Source of the DNA: Oreohelix idahoensis
Lineage: Eukaryota; Mollusca; Gastropoda; Stylommatophora; Oreohelicidae
NCBI GenBank assembly: GCA_024509875.1
Contig: JAMPIV010019856.1
Location: 310,001 to 374,000 of the forward strand
Direction: 5' to 3'
DNA length: 64,000 nucleotides
In this document: positions 33,414 through 45,046 of the stretch, piece after piece
How the letters are laid out: every line of letters starts with the position of its first letter
How positions within the stretch are numbered: the stretch's first letter is position 1
The notes under the pieces: model-generated
What the model was told of the DNA's origin: nothing
The model's database searches: none
Seen by the model: the letters and a program-made list of their open reading frames with translations, nothing else
Program-made: the position numbers and the translations under genes

Positions 33414-35465
33414 AATGATGACGGTGATGCAGGTGGTGTTACTGATGGTAATGTTGGTGGTGATGGTGATGTTGGTGGTGTTTTTATTTTTTATTTTATT
33501 TTTTTCTAACCAGCGGCACTCGAGCTTTCCAGCTCTTTTGGCCCAATGACTGTCATTGCGAGGCTGGGGGGTCTGTGGACTTTCCTTCCAACCCGGTCAG
33601 GAGCTTCGCTCCTTCCCATCCACACGGGATTTATGTGCAGGAGCCGTTCAGATTATTCAGTCAAATTTCCGGTCGTAAACATTCCTTCAAACGCTGACGC
33701 CCGGGTTTGAACCATGAAAACCTGGTCGCCAGGACAACGCCATAGCCATTACACCAGCGCGGCTCCCTATGCAGGTGGTGTTAGTGATGGTGATGTTGGT
33801 GGTGATGGTGATGTTGGTGGTGTTAATGATGATGATTTTGGTGGTGTTGGTGATGGTGGTGGTGATGTTGGCGGTGATGGTGTTAGTGATGGTGATGTTA
33901 GTGGTGTTAGTGATGGTGATGTTGGTGGTATTAGTGATGGTGATGTTGGTGGTGATGGTGATGTTGGTGTCGTTAGTGATGGTGATGTTGGTGGTGATGG
34001 TGATGTTGGTGGTGTTAGTGATTGTGATGTTGGTGGTGTTAGTGATGGTAATGTTGATAGTGTTAGTGACGGTGATGTTGGTAATGTTAGTGATGGTGTT
34101 AATGTTGGTGATGTTGGTGGTGCTGTTAGTGTTGTTGGTAATGTTGATGATGTTGGTGGTGTTAGTGATGATGATGTTGGTGGTGTTAGTGATGGTGGTG
34201 ATAGTGATGGTGATGTTGGTGGTGTTGGTAATGGTGCTGTAAGTGGTGCTGTTGGTGTTGTTGGTAATGTTGATGATGTTGGTTCAGGTGATGATTGCGA
34301 AGATTTTGATGATGGTGTTGCTGGTAAAGTTGGTGGTGGTGATGTTAGTTATGGTCATTGTGATGATGATGATGTTGATGATGTTGGTGGTGATGATGTT
34401 CGGGATGATGAGTGTAATAATTATTATGGTGTTGATGTTTGTTGGTAATGTTGGTGATGATGGTGGCGGTGACGATTTTAAAGATGATTGTGATGATGAT
34501 TATGATGATGAAGTTGTAAGTGATGTTGGTAATTGTGATAATGATTGTGATAATGGTGTTGTTGGAGATGTTGGTGGTGGTGATGATTATAATGACGATT
34601 GTGATGATGATGATGATGGTGTAGTTGATGTTGGTGGTGGTGATGATTGGGATGATGATTGTAATAATGATTATGGGATTGATGTTGTTGGTAATGGCGG
34701 TGGTGGTGATGATTGTGATAATGATGATGGTGTTGATGTTTTTGGTTATGTTGGTGATTGTAATAATGATTGCCATGATGAATGTAATGATGATGATAAT
34801 AGAATTGGTGTTGTTGGTGATGTTAATGATGTTGGTAGTGGTGATGGTTGTGATGGTCATGATAATGGAGTTGGTGCTATTAATGATGTTGGTGTTGTTG
34901 TTGATGTTGGTGATTGTGATGATGGTGATAGTGTTGATGTTGTTGGTAATGTTGCTGATGATGATGATAAGGGTGTTGGTGTTGTAGGTAATGTTGGTGG
35001 TGATATTGATGTTAAGGGTGTTGATGTTGTTGGTGATTGTGATGATGATAATAGCGTTGATGTTGTTGGCGATGTTGATGATGTTGGTAGTGATGATGGT
35101 TGTGATGATCATGATAATCGAGTTGGTGCTGTTAGTGATGTTGGTTTTGTTGGTGATTGTGATGATGATGATAGTGGTGATGTCGTTGATGATGCTGGTG
35201 ATAATAATGATGATAAGGGTGTTGGTGTTGTTGGTGATGTTGGTGGTGGTGATGATTGTGATTATGATAATGGAATCGGTGTTATTGGTGATGTTGGTGG
35301 TGGTAATGATTGAGATGATGATGATGGTGGTGTTGATCATGGTGATGATTGTGATGATGATTGTGATGATGATAATGGAGTTGGTGTTGTTGGTGATGTT
35401 GGTGGTGGTGATGATTGTGATGATGATAATGGAGTTGGTGATGTTGGTGATGGTGATGGTGATTT
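33414..35465. repeat. G/T-rich trinucleotide tract (GGTGATGTT-type), ~2 kb
   Basis: Tandem, degenerate GRT/GTT/GAT triplets with frequent 'ggtgatgttggtggtgttag' units. C is nearly absent from the plus strand. A SINE-1 copy interrupts it at 33,482-33,768. Frames are open on both strands for up to 356 codons (G/D/V-rich or M/L/V-rich on plus; I/T/N-rich on minus), but phase-free triplet composition explains this. There is no signal peptide, domain or intact start context to argue for a protein. Confidence 0.88.
33482..33768 (-). mobile_element. SINE-1 copy inside the G/T tract
   Basis: It matches 22,800-23,077 along its whole length: 'gggagccgcgctggtgtaat' head, 'catggttcaaacccgggcg' B box, 'accgggttggaaggaaagtc' body, and A-rich tail (T-rich at 33,481-33,506). 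The flanks repeat about 55 bp (33,427-33,481 and 33,769-33,823, three mismatches), far longer than a normal SINE target duplication. Confidence 0.9.
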
Positions 35466-35599
35466 TTACTGCCTGTTATTGTTCCACCATAACCTTATTG
35501 TAATTATTCACTCGCTCCGTGTAGTTCCCACGAGTCTGAAGAATCAAAGAAAGAATAATACCACTGTTCCCTCACGCATGTGCAAAAGGTGACTAATAC

Positions 35600-35675
35600 G
35601 ACATGGATCATGTGACTAGTTACCTCATCATGTGACTGGTTACGTCATCATGTGACTGGTTACCTCATCATGTGA
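35600..35675. repeat. 20-bp minisatellite, about 3.5 copies
   Basis: The unit ATCATGTGACTGGTTACCTC carries a CATGTG E-box-like word; the second copy reads TTACGTCAT, which resembles a CREB/ATF site. No gene sits next to it, so regulatory meaning is unsupported. Confidence 0.75.
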
Positions 35676-35937
35676 TTCACATCGCTACATAAGCCACTGA
35701 TACAAGGACATCGTGGCTATGACGCAAGCTTCCCTACATAGTGACCACCTACGGTAATAGCTATATGCGTCGTTATCAGAGCTGGTTCGCTGGGTCTTGC
35801 AAGTGGTGCGGCTGCACCGGGCGCCGTCTTTAGTGGGGCGCAGACATATTTTAAAAAAACTGCAGCGGTTATAGTGTGCTCCAACCCAATAGCATGTAAT
35901 TGGCCTTCATAAGAGGGGACCGAAGACGCAGCAACAG

Positions 35938-36240
35938 TGAAAAATGCAGTCAGCGACCCATAGCTTGACTGCTTGCGTCAGGGTCAGCAAACCAGAGCTG
36001 ACCAAGACCCTATTCCACCTTCAAGTGGTGGTCCTTGGAAACAGGCTGTATCACTGCAGTCTGGCTGAGAGAGTAGGGATCGAAGAGGGAAGGAGGACCC
36101 GGTCCCAAAAATGCCATGCTGAAACTGTATGTGTCGGGCCGAAAGGCGCAAATATCGCAGCTTCGCTGTAAACGACGACACAACGTAACAAACGTCCTTT
36201 TCAGGACGAACGCAGAAGAAGAAGAAGAAGAAGAAGAACT
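35938..36240 (+). mobile_element. Dispersed repeat R1, GAA-tailed
   Basis: Plus-oriented copy of the repeat at 21,897-22,200, ending in (GAA)8 at about 36,212-36,237. The two copies differ by scattered substitutions, so they are independent insertions of one family. No protein frame is conserved. Confidence 0.75.
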
Positions 36241-36727
36241 TCATAAGAGAACAATACAGAACGGTATACTTCCCCAAAACGAGATCTCATGCCAACTTTG
36301 AAAACCCCTAGGCCCTGCTCTGTTCATAAGAAGCGAGAAAGGAAATAATTGGAGTTAGTAGGTCACAATCAAGTATTAGGTCACAAATGCAGAGTCCCTA
36401 CTTAAAAGAAAACACAAAGCGTAACTGGAGATTAAAACGAAACAGATACGAAGTTAGGAAAGATAGTTCTGTCGCTTGTCAATCACGTGGTTGTGTCATC
36501 AATAAAAGGTGTGTCAGAGAGAAGGTTGTCACTAGAAAACCTAGCTTAATGCATAACTGGCAGAAACAGAATATTCTCTGTAAGCCCCATTTAAATTTAT
36601 GCATACAAATCGACTTACACAATTTTTAAAATACCTTATCGGGAATCGGCGCACTGTTTTCAAACGGGTTAAATTTGCCGCATGTACACAATGCGAACTA
36701 TACCATATGTTTACATCCTTGAGAATC
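36241..36727. other. No recognised feature
   Basis: Unique sequence; an 80-codon plus frame at 36,387-36,629 has no recognisable motif. Confidence 0.4.
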
Positions 36728-36835
36728 TTCTTCTTCCTACACTCTCAGACATCCACTTGAATGTTCTCAAAGAAAACAGTAGTCAGTTTGAGGCTATTTG
36801 AATTTCCGTAGAGCTTTTCCACGAATGGAGATGGC
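36728..36835 (-). mobile_element. LINE-RH 3'-terminal fragment
   Basis: 'cttcttcttcctacactctc' followed by 'agacatccacttgaatgttc' and 'gtcagtttgaggctattt' is the reverse complement of the LINE-RH terminus at 16,130-16,225, including its GAA tail and the 'cgtggaaaagctctacgg' part of the C-terminal coding sequence. Confidence 0.75.
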
Positions 36836-38399
36836 GTCGGCCATATGCGCTTTCTCTGCACCGCATATAAGGGGCAAATTTGAAGCACATGAGAATGAGC
36901 GCACTTTATTCAAATTGTACATTTGCGTGCTAAAGTGGACGAACAAGTGCATCCGTCAACATCTTAAACTTTATGTATGTGCAACACGTTTAGATGAATG
37001 AGAAATGACAAAATAATGTGAACGGTGGTTTGGTTTTTAGAAAGGAAAGTGAGTGCAGAAAAATGGTTTGAGAAAGTTGAATTGAGTTGTGAAAAGACTG
37101 TTCGTCTTTGTTGAAGGGAAGTGATATGAGTAGAGGAGTGCTTTAGGCAAAGGGAGATAAATCTTTGGATCCTTTTTGGGAGATGTAGTGGTCGTTTTAG
37201 GGTTAAGCATATCATGTGAGTTCAAAATTATGGTGGGACTAATTTGCATATAATGTTTTGGGAAAAAGAATTAAAGACGATTGTGTGGGGTTTGAGTGTA
37301 CTCAGCAAAGGGAGATAACTTGGAATTACGTCCCTTGTAAGTTTTGGTGAGCGAGCAAGAAAAAAAAAATACGCACGAGAAAAGTTTGGTAGGTGAACAC
37401 ATTTTAGGAGAGAACGAGAAAAAGGTTAAATCGGGGGATTGATCAGTCTGATTTTGAACGCGCTCAGCGTAGGTCAGCAAGTTGCTGAACAGTACGGTTA
37501 AAGTTGTGTAGTGGCGAGCTAGGTTCGTCATGGTTCATGACTCTGGCGAACAAGCCACTTGGATGTGGTTGGTTACTGTGGTTACAGGCTGATATCAAGT
37601 TGTTGTGCCGAACCTACGTCAAGATGCTCGAAGGCCACTTTTAAAATAGAAGTAGATGAAGGCAAGAAAGATGAAGTCGCCATAACAAGATTTATGTTAA
37701 CAAGTCGTGAAGATTTTACAACAGAACAGGTATGTTGAATAAGATGAAAAGAAGATAGACAGTAGCAAGGTCAGAGCGGGGAACAGTGACTATTTGATAT
37801 AAATAAACAACCCTGGTAGTTAGACCAGTTGTCTATAGTAATATACCTCAAACTTGTTCCACCAGACCTACGTGCCTCATCATGAGTAGTAAACAAAACC
37901 AAAGAACATAAATTCTTATACGAGCTAGGAAAGCTGCGTCAGACTATGAGAGGAGGGATTTGATGGAATGAGAAGAGACTGATTTTCAAAGGTTACTAAA
38001 TGAATATAATTTGTGTACGTTGTGGAAGGAGACCCGCCTTGATGGAAGGTTGGGCATGAGTACATTCTTTCGACAGATTATGTTATTGTTGGATGACTAC
38101 TGTAAATAAACACCATCTTGTTATTTACTGATAGTTGAGTACAGTGCTTTACGGTAGAGGTTCTCCATCCATCAATTGTATCTTCGTGTGATGTACTATC
38201 ATCTAGAGCTATAGTACCGTAACATCATCAACACCTAGCTGCCTACTGTTTTGGGTAGTGAGACGAGTCACGCTATACAAACATTATAAACACAAACATC
38301 AACCACACCATCACGGCCACATAAAATAAAGTATACTTTGACTAATTAGCTAACAATTCCTTAAACATAACATTAAAAAAACATAGATGTATAGTTATC
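36836..38399. other. Unique AT-rich stretch
   Basis: No supported gene. Minus-strand frames near 36,964-37,531 (70-86 codons) are motif-free. Confidence 0.4.
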
Positions 38400-38600
38400 T
38401 TTAAAATTATTGCCGTGATAACCTCGGTCCAGGCTATATACTTTAAAATTGTCTATGATCCTGCATAAAGTTGACCATGAGCAAAAACTGCTACTCGTAG
38501 GCATACACCTTCATGATAAAATGACTGTCCCTGTGCTATGTTGTTTGTCATAGCAAAAGCTAAAATCACTGGAAATTGATGAGAGGAAAGCCAGTATCGC
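38400..38600 (-). pseudogene. Helitron / Pif1-type helicase C-terminal scrap
   Basis: The minus-strand frame from about 38,587 down to 38,456 reads FPVILAFAMTNNIAQGQSF, then GVCLRVAVFAHGQLYAGS. Helitron-type Pif1 helicases end in FP(V)xLAFAMTINKSQGQTF...VFSHGQLYVALSR; here the alignment is clear but the normally conserved INKSQGQ is NNIAQGQ. After GQLYAG the frame shifts and weak similarity (IIDNFKVYS) continues. No RepHel or other helicase motif is left, and no Helitron end is visible. Confidence 0.65.
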
Positions 38601-39975
38601 TTGGCTTTTAAATGATCTGTGGAATGAAAGTTAATTACTGCATATGATGGTTTTTTGCATTTTTTAAAATACACTCCTCTGTCTTTTAAAAGAATATTAA
38701 ATAAAAAAATTAAAACATGAAAAGGTATCGGGTGGTTCTTCTATTTTAAAACCAAATTATTGAACTAAGCAGTCAATTCTTGACGGGTTACCAGCCAAGA
38801 TATCTGTGAAATGCGAATAAAATATTTTATGTGGGATGCTTCTAATGGGTGCTCAACATAACTTTCAATCAACGCACAGGGCACTGCGCGATGTTTCCAT
38901 ATTTTCCCGAAAAATTGGTGCGGTTGTTTCTTACTTTCTTTCACACAGATGGGCCTGTCAAGAACACTCTTATTGTGATGAATGGGGCCAAGTCTGTTTT
39001 ACAGGCAGGGGGTATGATGTGTTGGTATTGTGGGTTGTTGATTCTCCCCCTTGCTTCACCCTAGGTCTAGTGAATTCATCTTTCCTGACCGGAACGACCA
39101 TTGCAGTGTCAGTCTCTTGGCCTAGCAAAACTTCTAATACTCTAAGATCGTTGTGCGTGGTGAAGAGCCACACCCTTCTCGAGGTAGTCCTGGTAACTGA
39201 AGGTGCGAACCCCCTGACTAAATACAGCAGATCTAGAGGAGCAAATCTCGATAATAAAACCGGTGCACTTCACCGTACACACCCTGTGGGTAGAAAGGAA
39301 CCAGATAGATTCTGAACAATTCTTAGGAGTGGGAACGAGAATGCACTACTTTCTGAAGACCGGAACCCATCGTCCAGGCACAGAGACTCAGGATATAACG
39401 ATCCTATTGCCTTCAACTTTTGGTCATATACCTAGAGCCTCGGAGAACTCGGGGTAACCAGCGGGTAATTTTATGGCGGGGAATGAGCACTGTGAACCCT
39501 ACTTTGGATACGTATCTCAGGGAGACGCAGAAACACACCCTTTATTTTCCCTTGTGCTGGCACAGTTCACTTCTGGTTTCTACCTTGGGTGGGTAGAAAA
39601 TCCGCAGAAACTTCAGCATCACAATTCCATGATGATAAAAATGTCTGCAGATATCACTACATGGCATTGGGCCGAACAGCGAGAGCCCAAGCACCGCTGG
39701 ATCAATAACAACAACATGGGAACGAATGTGTTAGTTCACATAATTTCATCAAATGATTTTTTGGGGGAGGGGGTAGGGGGAAGAGGAGGAGATGGGCGGG
39801 GAGTGGGGAGTGAGTCTAATCTAAAAGATGTTTCGTTTCGGAATGTGGTCCTTATTTTAACAACTCAGGAGATGTTCGCGTCCTGGCCAAAATTTAACTG
39901 CCCTCAAGAGTTAAAAATCCGGATTATCCGGGACTAAACCGGGACAATGAGAGCCCTAAACAACTGCCCACTAAA
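38601..39975. other. Unique sequence; 159-codon open frame of unknown status
   Basis: The plus frame at 38,836-39,315 is open for 159 codons, and another at 39,473-39,937 for 154 codons. Neither shows a domain or repeat I recognise, and no homologue is suggested by motif. They may be chance frames in a more GC-rich stretch, or exons or transposon parts that cannot be settled from sequence alone. Confidence 0.3.
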
Positions 39976-42900
39976 CTTGTCTTCTTCTTCTTCCTTGTGG
40001 ACCCTCAGACGCCCACATTAATGACTCCAATAAAGGCAATAGTCAGCTCAAGGTTCCTGACATCTCGTTTGACTTCAGACTTCCACATTAATGACTCCAA
40101 TAAAGGCAATAGTCAGCTCAAGGTTCCTGACATCTCGTTTGACTTCAGACTTCCACATTAATGACTTCAATAAAGGCAATAGTCAGCTCAAGGTTCCTGA
40201 CATCTCGTTTGATTTCAGACTTCCACATTAATGACTTCAATAAAGGCAATAGTCAGCTCAAGGTTCCTGACATCTCGTTTGACTTCAGACTTCCACATTA
40301 ATGACTTCAATAAAGGCAATAGTCAGCTCAAGGTTCCTGACATCTCGTTTGACTTCAGACTTCCACATTAATGACTTCAATAAAGGCAATAGTCAGCTCA
40401 AGGTTCCTGACATCTCGTTTGACTTCAGACTTCCACATTAATGACTTCAATAAAGGCAATAGTCAGCTCAAGGTTCCTGACATCTCGTTTGACTTCAGAC
40501 TTCCACATTAATGACTCCAATAAAGGCAATAGTCAGCTCAAGGTTCCTGACATCTCGTTTGACTTCAGACTTCCACATTAATGACTTCAATAAAGGCAAT
40601 AGTCAGCTCAAGGTTCCTGACATCTCGTTTGACTTCAGACTTCCACATTAATGACTCCAATAAAGGCAATAGTCAGCTCAAGGTTCCTGACATCTCGTTT
40701 GACTTCAGACTTCCACATTAATGACTCCAATAAAGGCAATAGTCAGCTCAAGGTTCCTGACATCTCGTTTGACTTCACACTTCCACATTAATGACTTCAA
40801 TAAAGGCAATAGTCAGCTCAAGGTTCCTGACATCTCGTTTGACTTCAGACTTCCACATTAATGACTCCAATAAAGGCAATAGTCAGCTCAAGGTTCCTGA
40901 CATCTCGTTTGACTTCAGACTTCCACATTAATGACTTCAATAAAGGCAATAGTCAGCTCAAGGTTCCTGACATCTCGTTTGACTTCAGACTTCCACATTA
41001 ATGACTTCAATAAAGGCAATAGTCAGCTCAAGGTTCCTGACATCTCGTTTGACTTCAGACTTCCACATTAATGACTCCAATAAAGGCAATAGTCAGCTCA
41101 AGGTTCCTGACATCTCGTTTGACTTCAGACTTCCACATTAATGACTTCAATAAAGGCAATAGTCAGCTCAAGGTTCCTGACATCTCGTTTGACTTCAGAC
41201 TTCCACATTAATGACTTCAATAAAGGCAATAGTCAGCTCAAGGTTCCTGACATCTCGTTTGACTTCAGACTTCCACATTAATGACTTCAATAAAGGCAAT
41301 AGTCAGCTCAAGGTTCCTGACATCTCGTTTGACTTCAGACTTCCACATTAATGACTTCAATAAAGGCAATAGTCAGCTCAAGGTTCCTGACATCTCGTTT
41401 GACTTCAGACTTCCACATTAATGACTTCAATAAAGGCAATAGTCAGCTCAAGGTTCCTGACATCTCGTTTGACTTCAGACTTCCACATTAATGACTTCAA
41501 TAAAGGCAATAGTCAGCTCAAGGTTCCTGACATCTCGTTTGACTTCAGACTTCCACATTAATGACTTCAATAAAGGCAATAGTCAGCTCAAGGTTCCTGA
41601 CATCTCGTTTGACTTCAGACTTCCACATTAATGACTTCAATAAAGGCAATAGTCAGCTCAAGGTTCCTGACATCTCGTTTGACTTCAGACTTCCACATTA
41701 ATGACTCCAATAAAGGCAATAGTCAGCTCAAGGTTCCTGACATCTCGTTTGACTTCAGACTTCCACATTAATGACTTCAATAAAGGCAATAGTCAGCTCA
41801 AGGTTCCTGACATCTCGTTTGACTTCAGACTTCCACATTAATGACTTCAATAAAGGCAATAGTCAGCTCAAGGTTCCTGACATCTCGTTTGACTTTCAGA
41901 CTTCCACATTGATGACTTCAATAAAGGCAATAGTCAGCTCAAGGTTCCTGACATCTCGTTTGACTTCAGACTTCCACATTAATGACTTCAATAAAGGCAA
42001 TAGTCAGCTCAAGGTTCCTGACATCTCGTTTGACTTCAGACTTCCACATTAATGACTCCAATAAAGGCAATAGCCAGCTCAAGGTTCCTGACATCTCGTT
42101 TGACTTCAGACTTCCACATTAATGACTTCAATAAAGGCAATAGTCAGCTCAAGGTTCCTGACATCTCGTTTGACTTCAGACTTCCACATTAATGACTTCA
42201 ATAAAGCAATAGTCAGCTCAAGGTTCCCTGACATCTCGTTTGACTTCAGACTTCCACATTAATGACTCAACTAAAGGCAATAGTCAGCTCAAGGTTCCTG
42301 ACATCTCGTTTGACTTCAGACTTCCACATTAATGACTTCAATAAAGGCAATAGTCAGCTCAAGGTTCCTGACATCTCGTTTGACTTCAGACTTCCACATT
42401 AATGACTCAATAAAGGCAATAGTCAGCTCAAGGTTCCTGACATCTCGTTTGACTTCAGACTTCCACATTAATGACTCCAATAAAGGCAATAGTCAGCTCA
42501 AGGTTCCTGACATCTCGTTTGACTTCAGACTTCCACATTAATGACTCCAATAAAGGCAATAGTCAGTTCAAGGTTCCTGACATCTCGTTTGACTTCAGAC
42601 TTCCACATTAATGACTTCAATAAAGGCAATAGTCAGCTCAAGGTTCCTGACATCTCGTTTGACTTCAGACTTCCACATTAATGACTCCAATAAAGGCAAT
42701 AGTCAGCTCAAGGTTCCTGACATCTCGTTTGACTTCAGACTTCCACATTAATGACTCCAATAAAGGCAATAGTCAGCTCAAGGTTCCTGACATCTCGTTT
42801 GACTTCAGACTTCCACATTAATGACTTCAATAAAGGCAATAGTCAGCTCAAGGTTCCTGACATCTCGTTTGACTTCAGACTTCCACATTAATGACTTCAA

Positions 42901-43146
42901 TAAAGGCAATAGTCAGCTCAAGGTTCCTGACATCTCGTTTGACTTCAGACTTCCACATTAATGACTCCAATAAAGGCAATAGTCAGCTCAAGGTTCCTGA
43001 CATCTCGTTTGACTTCAGACTTCCACATTAATGACTCCAATAAAGGCAATAGTCAGCTCAAGGTTCCTGACATCTCGTTTGACTTCAGACTTCTACATTA
43101 ATGACTCCAATAAAGGCAATAGTCAGCTCAAGGTTCCTGACATCTC
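39976..43146. repeat. 70-bp satellite, about 45 copies, derived from LINE-RH 3' end
   Basis: The monomer starts CTTCCACATTAATGACTTCA and is exactly 70 bp; most copies differ only at a C/T site (gactcca/gacttca), with a few 1-bp indels around 41,890-42,410. The left edge (39,980-40,012) has a TTC run and then 'cctcagacgcccacattaat', which is the genuine LINE-RH terminus on the minus strand. The right edge runs directly into LINE-RH coding sequence. Each monomer is therefore the last ~23 codons plus stop of that LINE, amplified in place. Confidence 0.93.
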
Positions 43147-43412
43147 CAACCATTTTTTCGTGGAGAGAGGTACGTTGTTGTATGTTGGGCAGGACTGCAG
43201 TAGATGTTCGGCTGTCGTGTATTGATCCACAGGTACAGGTGCAGAGATCTGTTGCACCAATCCTGTACTTGTGGTATAGATGGTACCTCAATACGTTGTG
43301 TCCAGTATGTAGTCGGAAAGGCATCGTTGTTTTTTATATGGCCTGGGTGCTTTCTTTCCCATTTGGATCTAATAAGACTTACAAAACATGTGCCCACTAC
43401 AATGTCTTAACA
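43120..43412 (-). mobile_element. LINE-RH C-terminal coding fragment (parent of the satellite)
   Basis: On the minus strand 'LIRSKWERKHPGHIKNNDAF', a frameshift near 43,320, then FRLHTGHNVLRYHLYHKYRI, GATDLCTCTCG (Cys-rich knuckle), and VGDVRNLELTIAFIGVINVE running into the first satellite monomer. It is homologous to 15,590-16,225 with the same order of motifs. 5'-truncated and frameshifted. Confidence 0.85.
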
Positions 43413-43435
43413 CGCACATATAAATCTTTAACAGC

Positions 43436-43781
43436 ATTTTTTTAAGGACTACTTGATCAGTGCTCCGATCTTCTCCCTTAGATCACACAAGGAGGATCTC
43501 AGCACAGTGCACGAACTCCGTTGCATCGGCGAGGATCCCAATGTGTGTATACAGGAGTCACACATTCTATAAATACGTTTGTGGCGGTTAGATGTTACTT
43601 AATTTTGTAAATTTTGCCATGGTAGCGGCCATATGGCCTACTCTTTACAATTTCCAACTGCCGAGAAATTCTTAACGTGCGCAACTTGCACACGGGACCT
43701 ATTATTTTTTCGCCCCTATTCAAGAAGGCTACGCATCCGATCTCATTGCCCAGGAGATTGGGGGGAAGGGGGGGGGGGGAG
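43436..43781 (-). mobile_element. SINE-2, 3' two-thirds (left part of a split copy)
   Basis: It aligns with 32,466-32,825: 'tttaaggactacttgatcag', 'ggatctcagcacagtgcacg', a single 'gtgtgtatacaggagtcac' unit, 'gtgcgcaacttgcacacggg', up to a G run. The family then normally continues 'tatgacatcattagg', but here the LTR-like insert begins. The missing head lies at 45,047-45,182. Confidence 0.85.
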
Positions 43782-45042
43782 TGTTGCGTGCATATTTTGA
43801 CGCACATTTTACAAAAATCGATATGGCTATTTAATATGGGAAAAATATAGACATTCATTTATTTGTGTATGAAAATGCTGTTTATGGTAAAAGCGAGATA
43901 ATCCATGTTTGATTCACACTTTTGATTATAGGAGTAATCGTTCTGGATATTGATCCAGCGCAAGGATATTGCGCTTGCGTTTGTACTTATTTTTTAGGGC
44001 CAGAAAATATATTAATTTGCTTATTGTGTTTATGGCCTGAATTCATATGTATTACATATTATTAGTACAAGTAGAATCAGTCCTATATTGTATATTTTGG
44101 ATGGGTAGGAGGGACTAGATTCTTGCTAGCGGAAGTATGAGTTGTCTTGACAAGTCGTGATGAGTTCCGATGTACTGCTTACAAATGGCGGGGTACGTTT
44201 TTCTAGAGCTGGTCCTTTCGTCAGAAAAAAGATGTCTTAAACGAATGGTTTTTCTTCTGAAGGAGATGGTGTCTCTACGATAGTTTGTGTTAGAGACTCT
44301 CCTTATGTCAGTATATAGATGATTCGGACTCCAGGTAAACCCAGCTCCTATTTTTGATGATCTCTCGTCGGTTAGGCCTAGCTTGACTTTTGTGCTTCGT
44401 TATGCTAGTGTCGTGTTTTGTATCGACGAAGATGACAGATTCTCCTGCAGCGGTTATGGCTACATGAATTAACCTGATCACCGTAGAGCTGTATGGAAAC
44501 ATTTATGAAATCCTTTATATACCCATTATAAATTAACTCTGGCTTATATTCTCCTTCCTATGAATGAGTGAACGACAACTCAAGGAGACAGCCATGTTGG
44601 ATTTCGGTCATCATATGTTTTGATCACTGCCAAGAGAACAGATTATTTATCTTATTATCGGACAGTGACAGGGAGATCTCAATCTTGCTAGAAACCCCCT
44701 TTCGTGGTTTCATAATTTATACTACAAACTATGGACGTCAAGTAACTTTGGTTATTTATCGATCCGCCCTTCACTGACGCGTTTAGTCAGATAGGGGGAT
44801 GTGGCCATAATGTATCATGACATTGAACTTTTGATGTACTGCCCATTATTTCTGAATGTGTCATGACTTCAGATCTGCTATGTATACCTACAAATTGATA
44901 TGTCAACATACCATGATGTACTCGTATGTCCCAGTGTGTACGTCTGAATAAATTGAGTAAACTAAGATTCCAGCAGTCTGCATTGGTGCCTTGTAGACAC
45001 ATGTGTATGAGTGGTTATATTGGTCAGCACACGAACAGTACA
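43782..45042 (+). mobile_element. Probable solo LTR, related to the 56-kb LTR
   Basis: A 1.26-kb insert splits a SINE-2 copy. It starts TGTTGC and ends in TACA at about 45,042. It shares with the LTR at 55,985-57,040 the start TGTTGC, CTATTTAATAT at nearly the same distance from the start (about 38-45 bp), CTGACGCGTTTAGTCAG (44,773 here, 56,798 there) and an AATAAA about 170-190 bp later. Elsewhere the two are strongly diverged. No target duplication could be matched, so an alternative is a different insertion with chance motif sharing. Confidence 0.5.
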
Positions 45043-45046
45043 CCAT

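Noticed and set aside
33714..35503. Gly/Asp/Val-rich and Met/Leu/Val-rich open frames that look like silk-type repeat proteins.
   Set aside because: Both strands and several frames are open together because the tract lacks stop-forming words; a SINE lies at its left part.
38836..39315. 159-codon plus-strand frame as a gene.
   Set aside because: No recognisable domain; overlapping frames on both strands are open in the same place. Not supported without transcripts.
41771..42541. Open frames of 69-93 codons made of MTSIKAIVSSRFLTS repeats.
   Set aside because: They are the satellite read on the wrong strand; the parent coding sequence is on the minus strand.
40010..43146. Direct repeats as a CRISPR array, and similarly 53,277-54,748.
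   Set aside because: Monomers are contiguous with no spacers, and the setting is eukaryotic.
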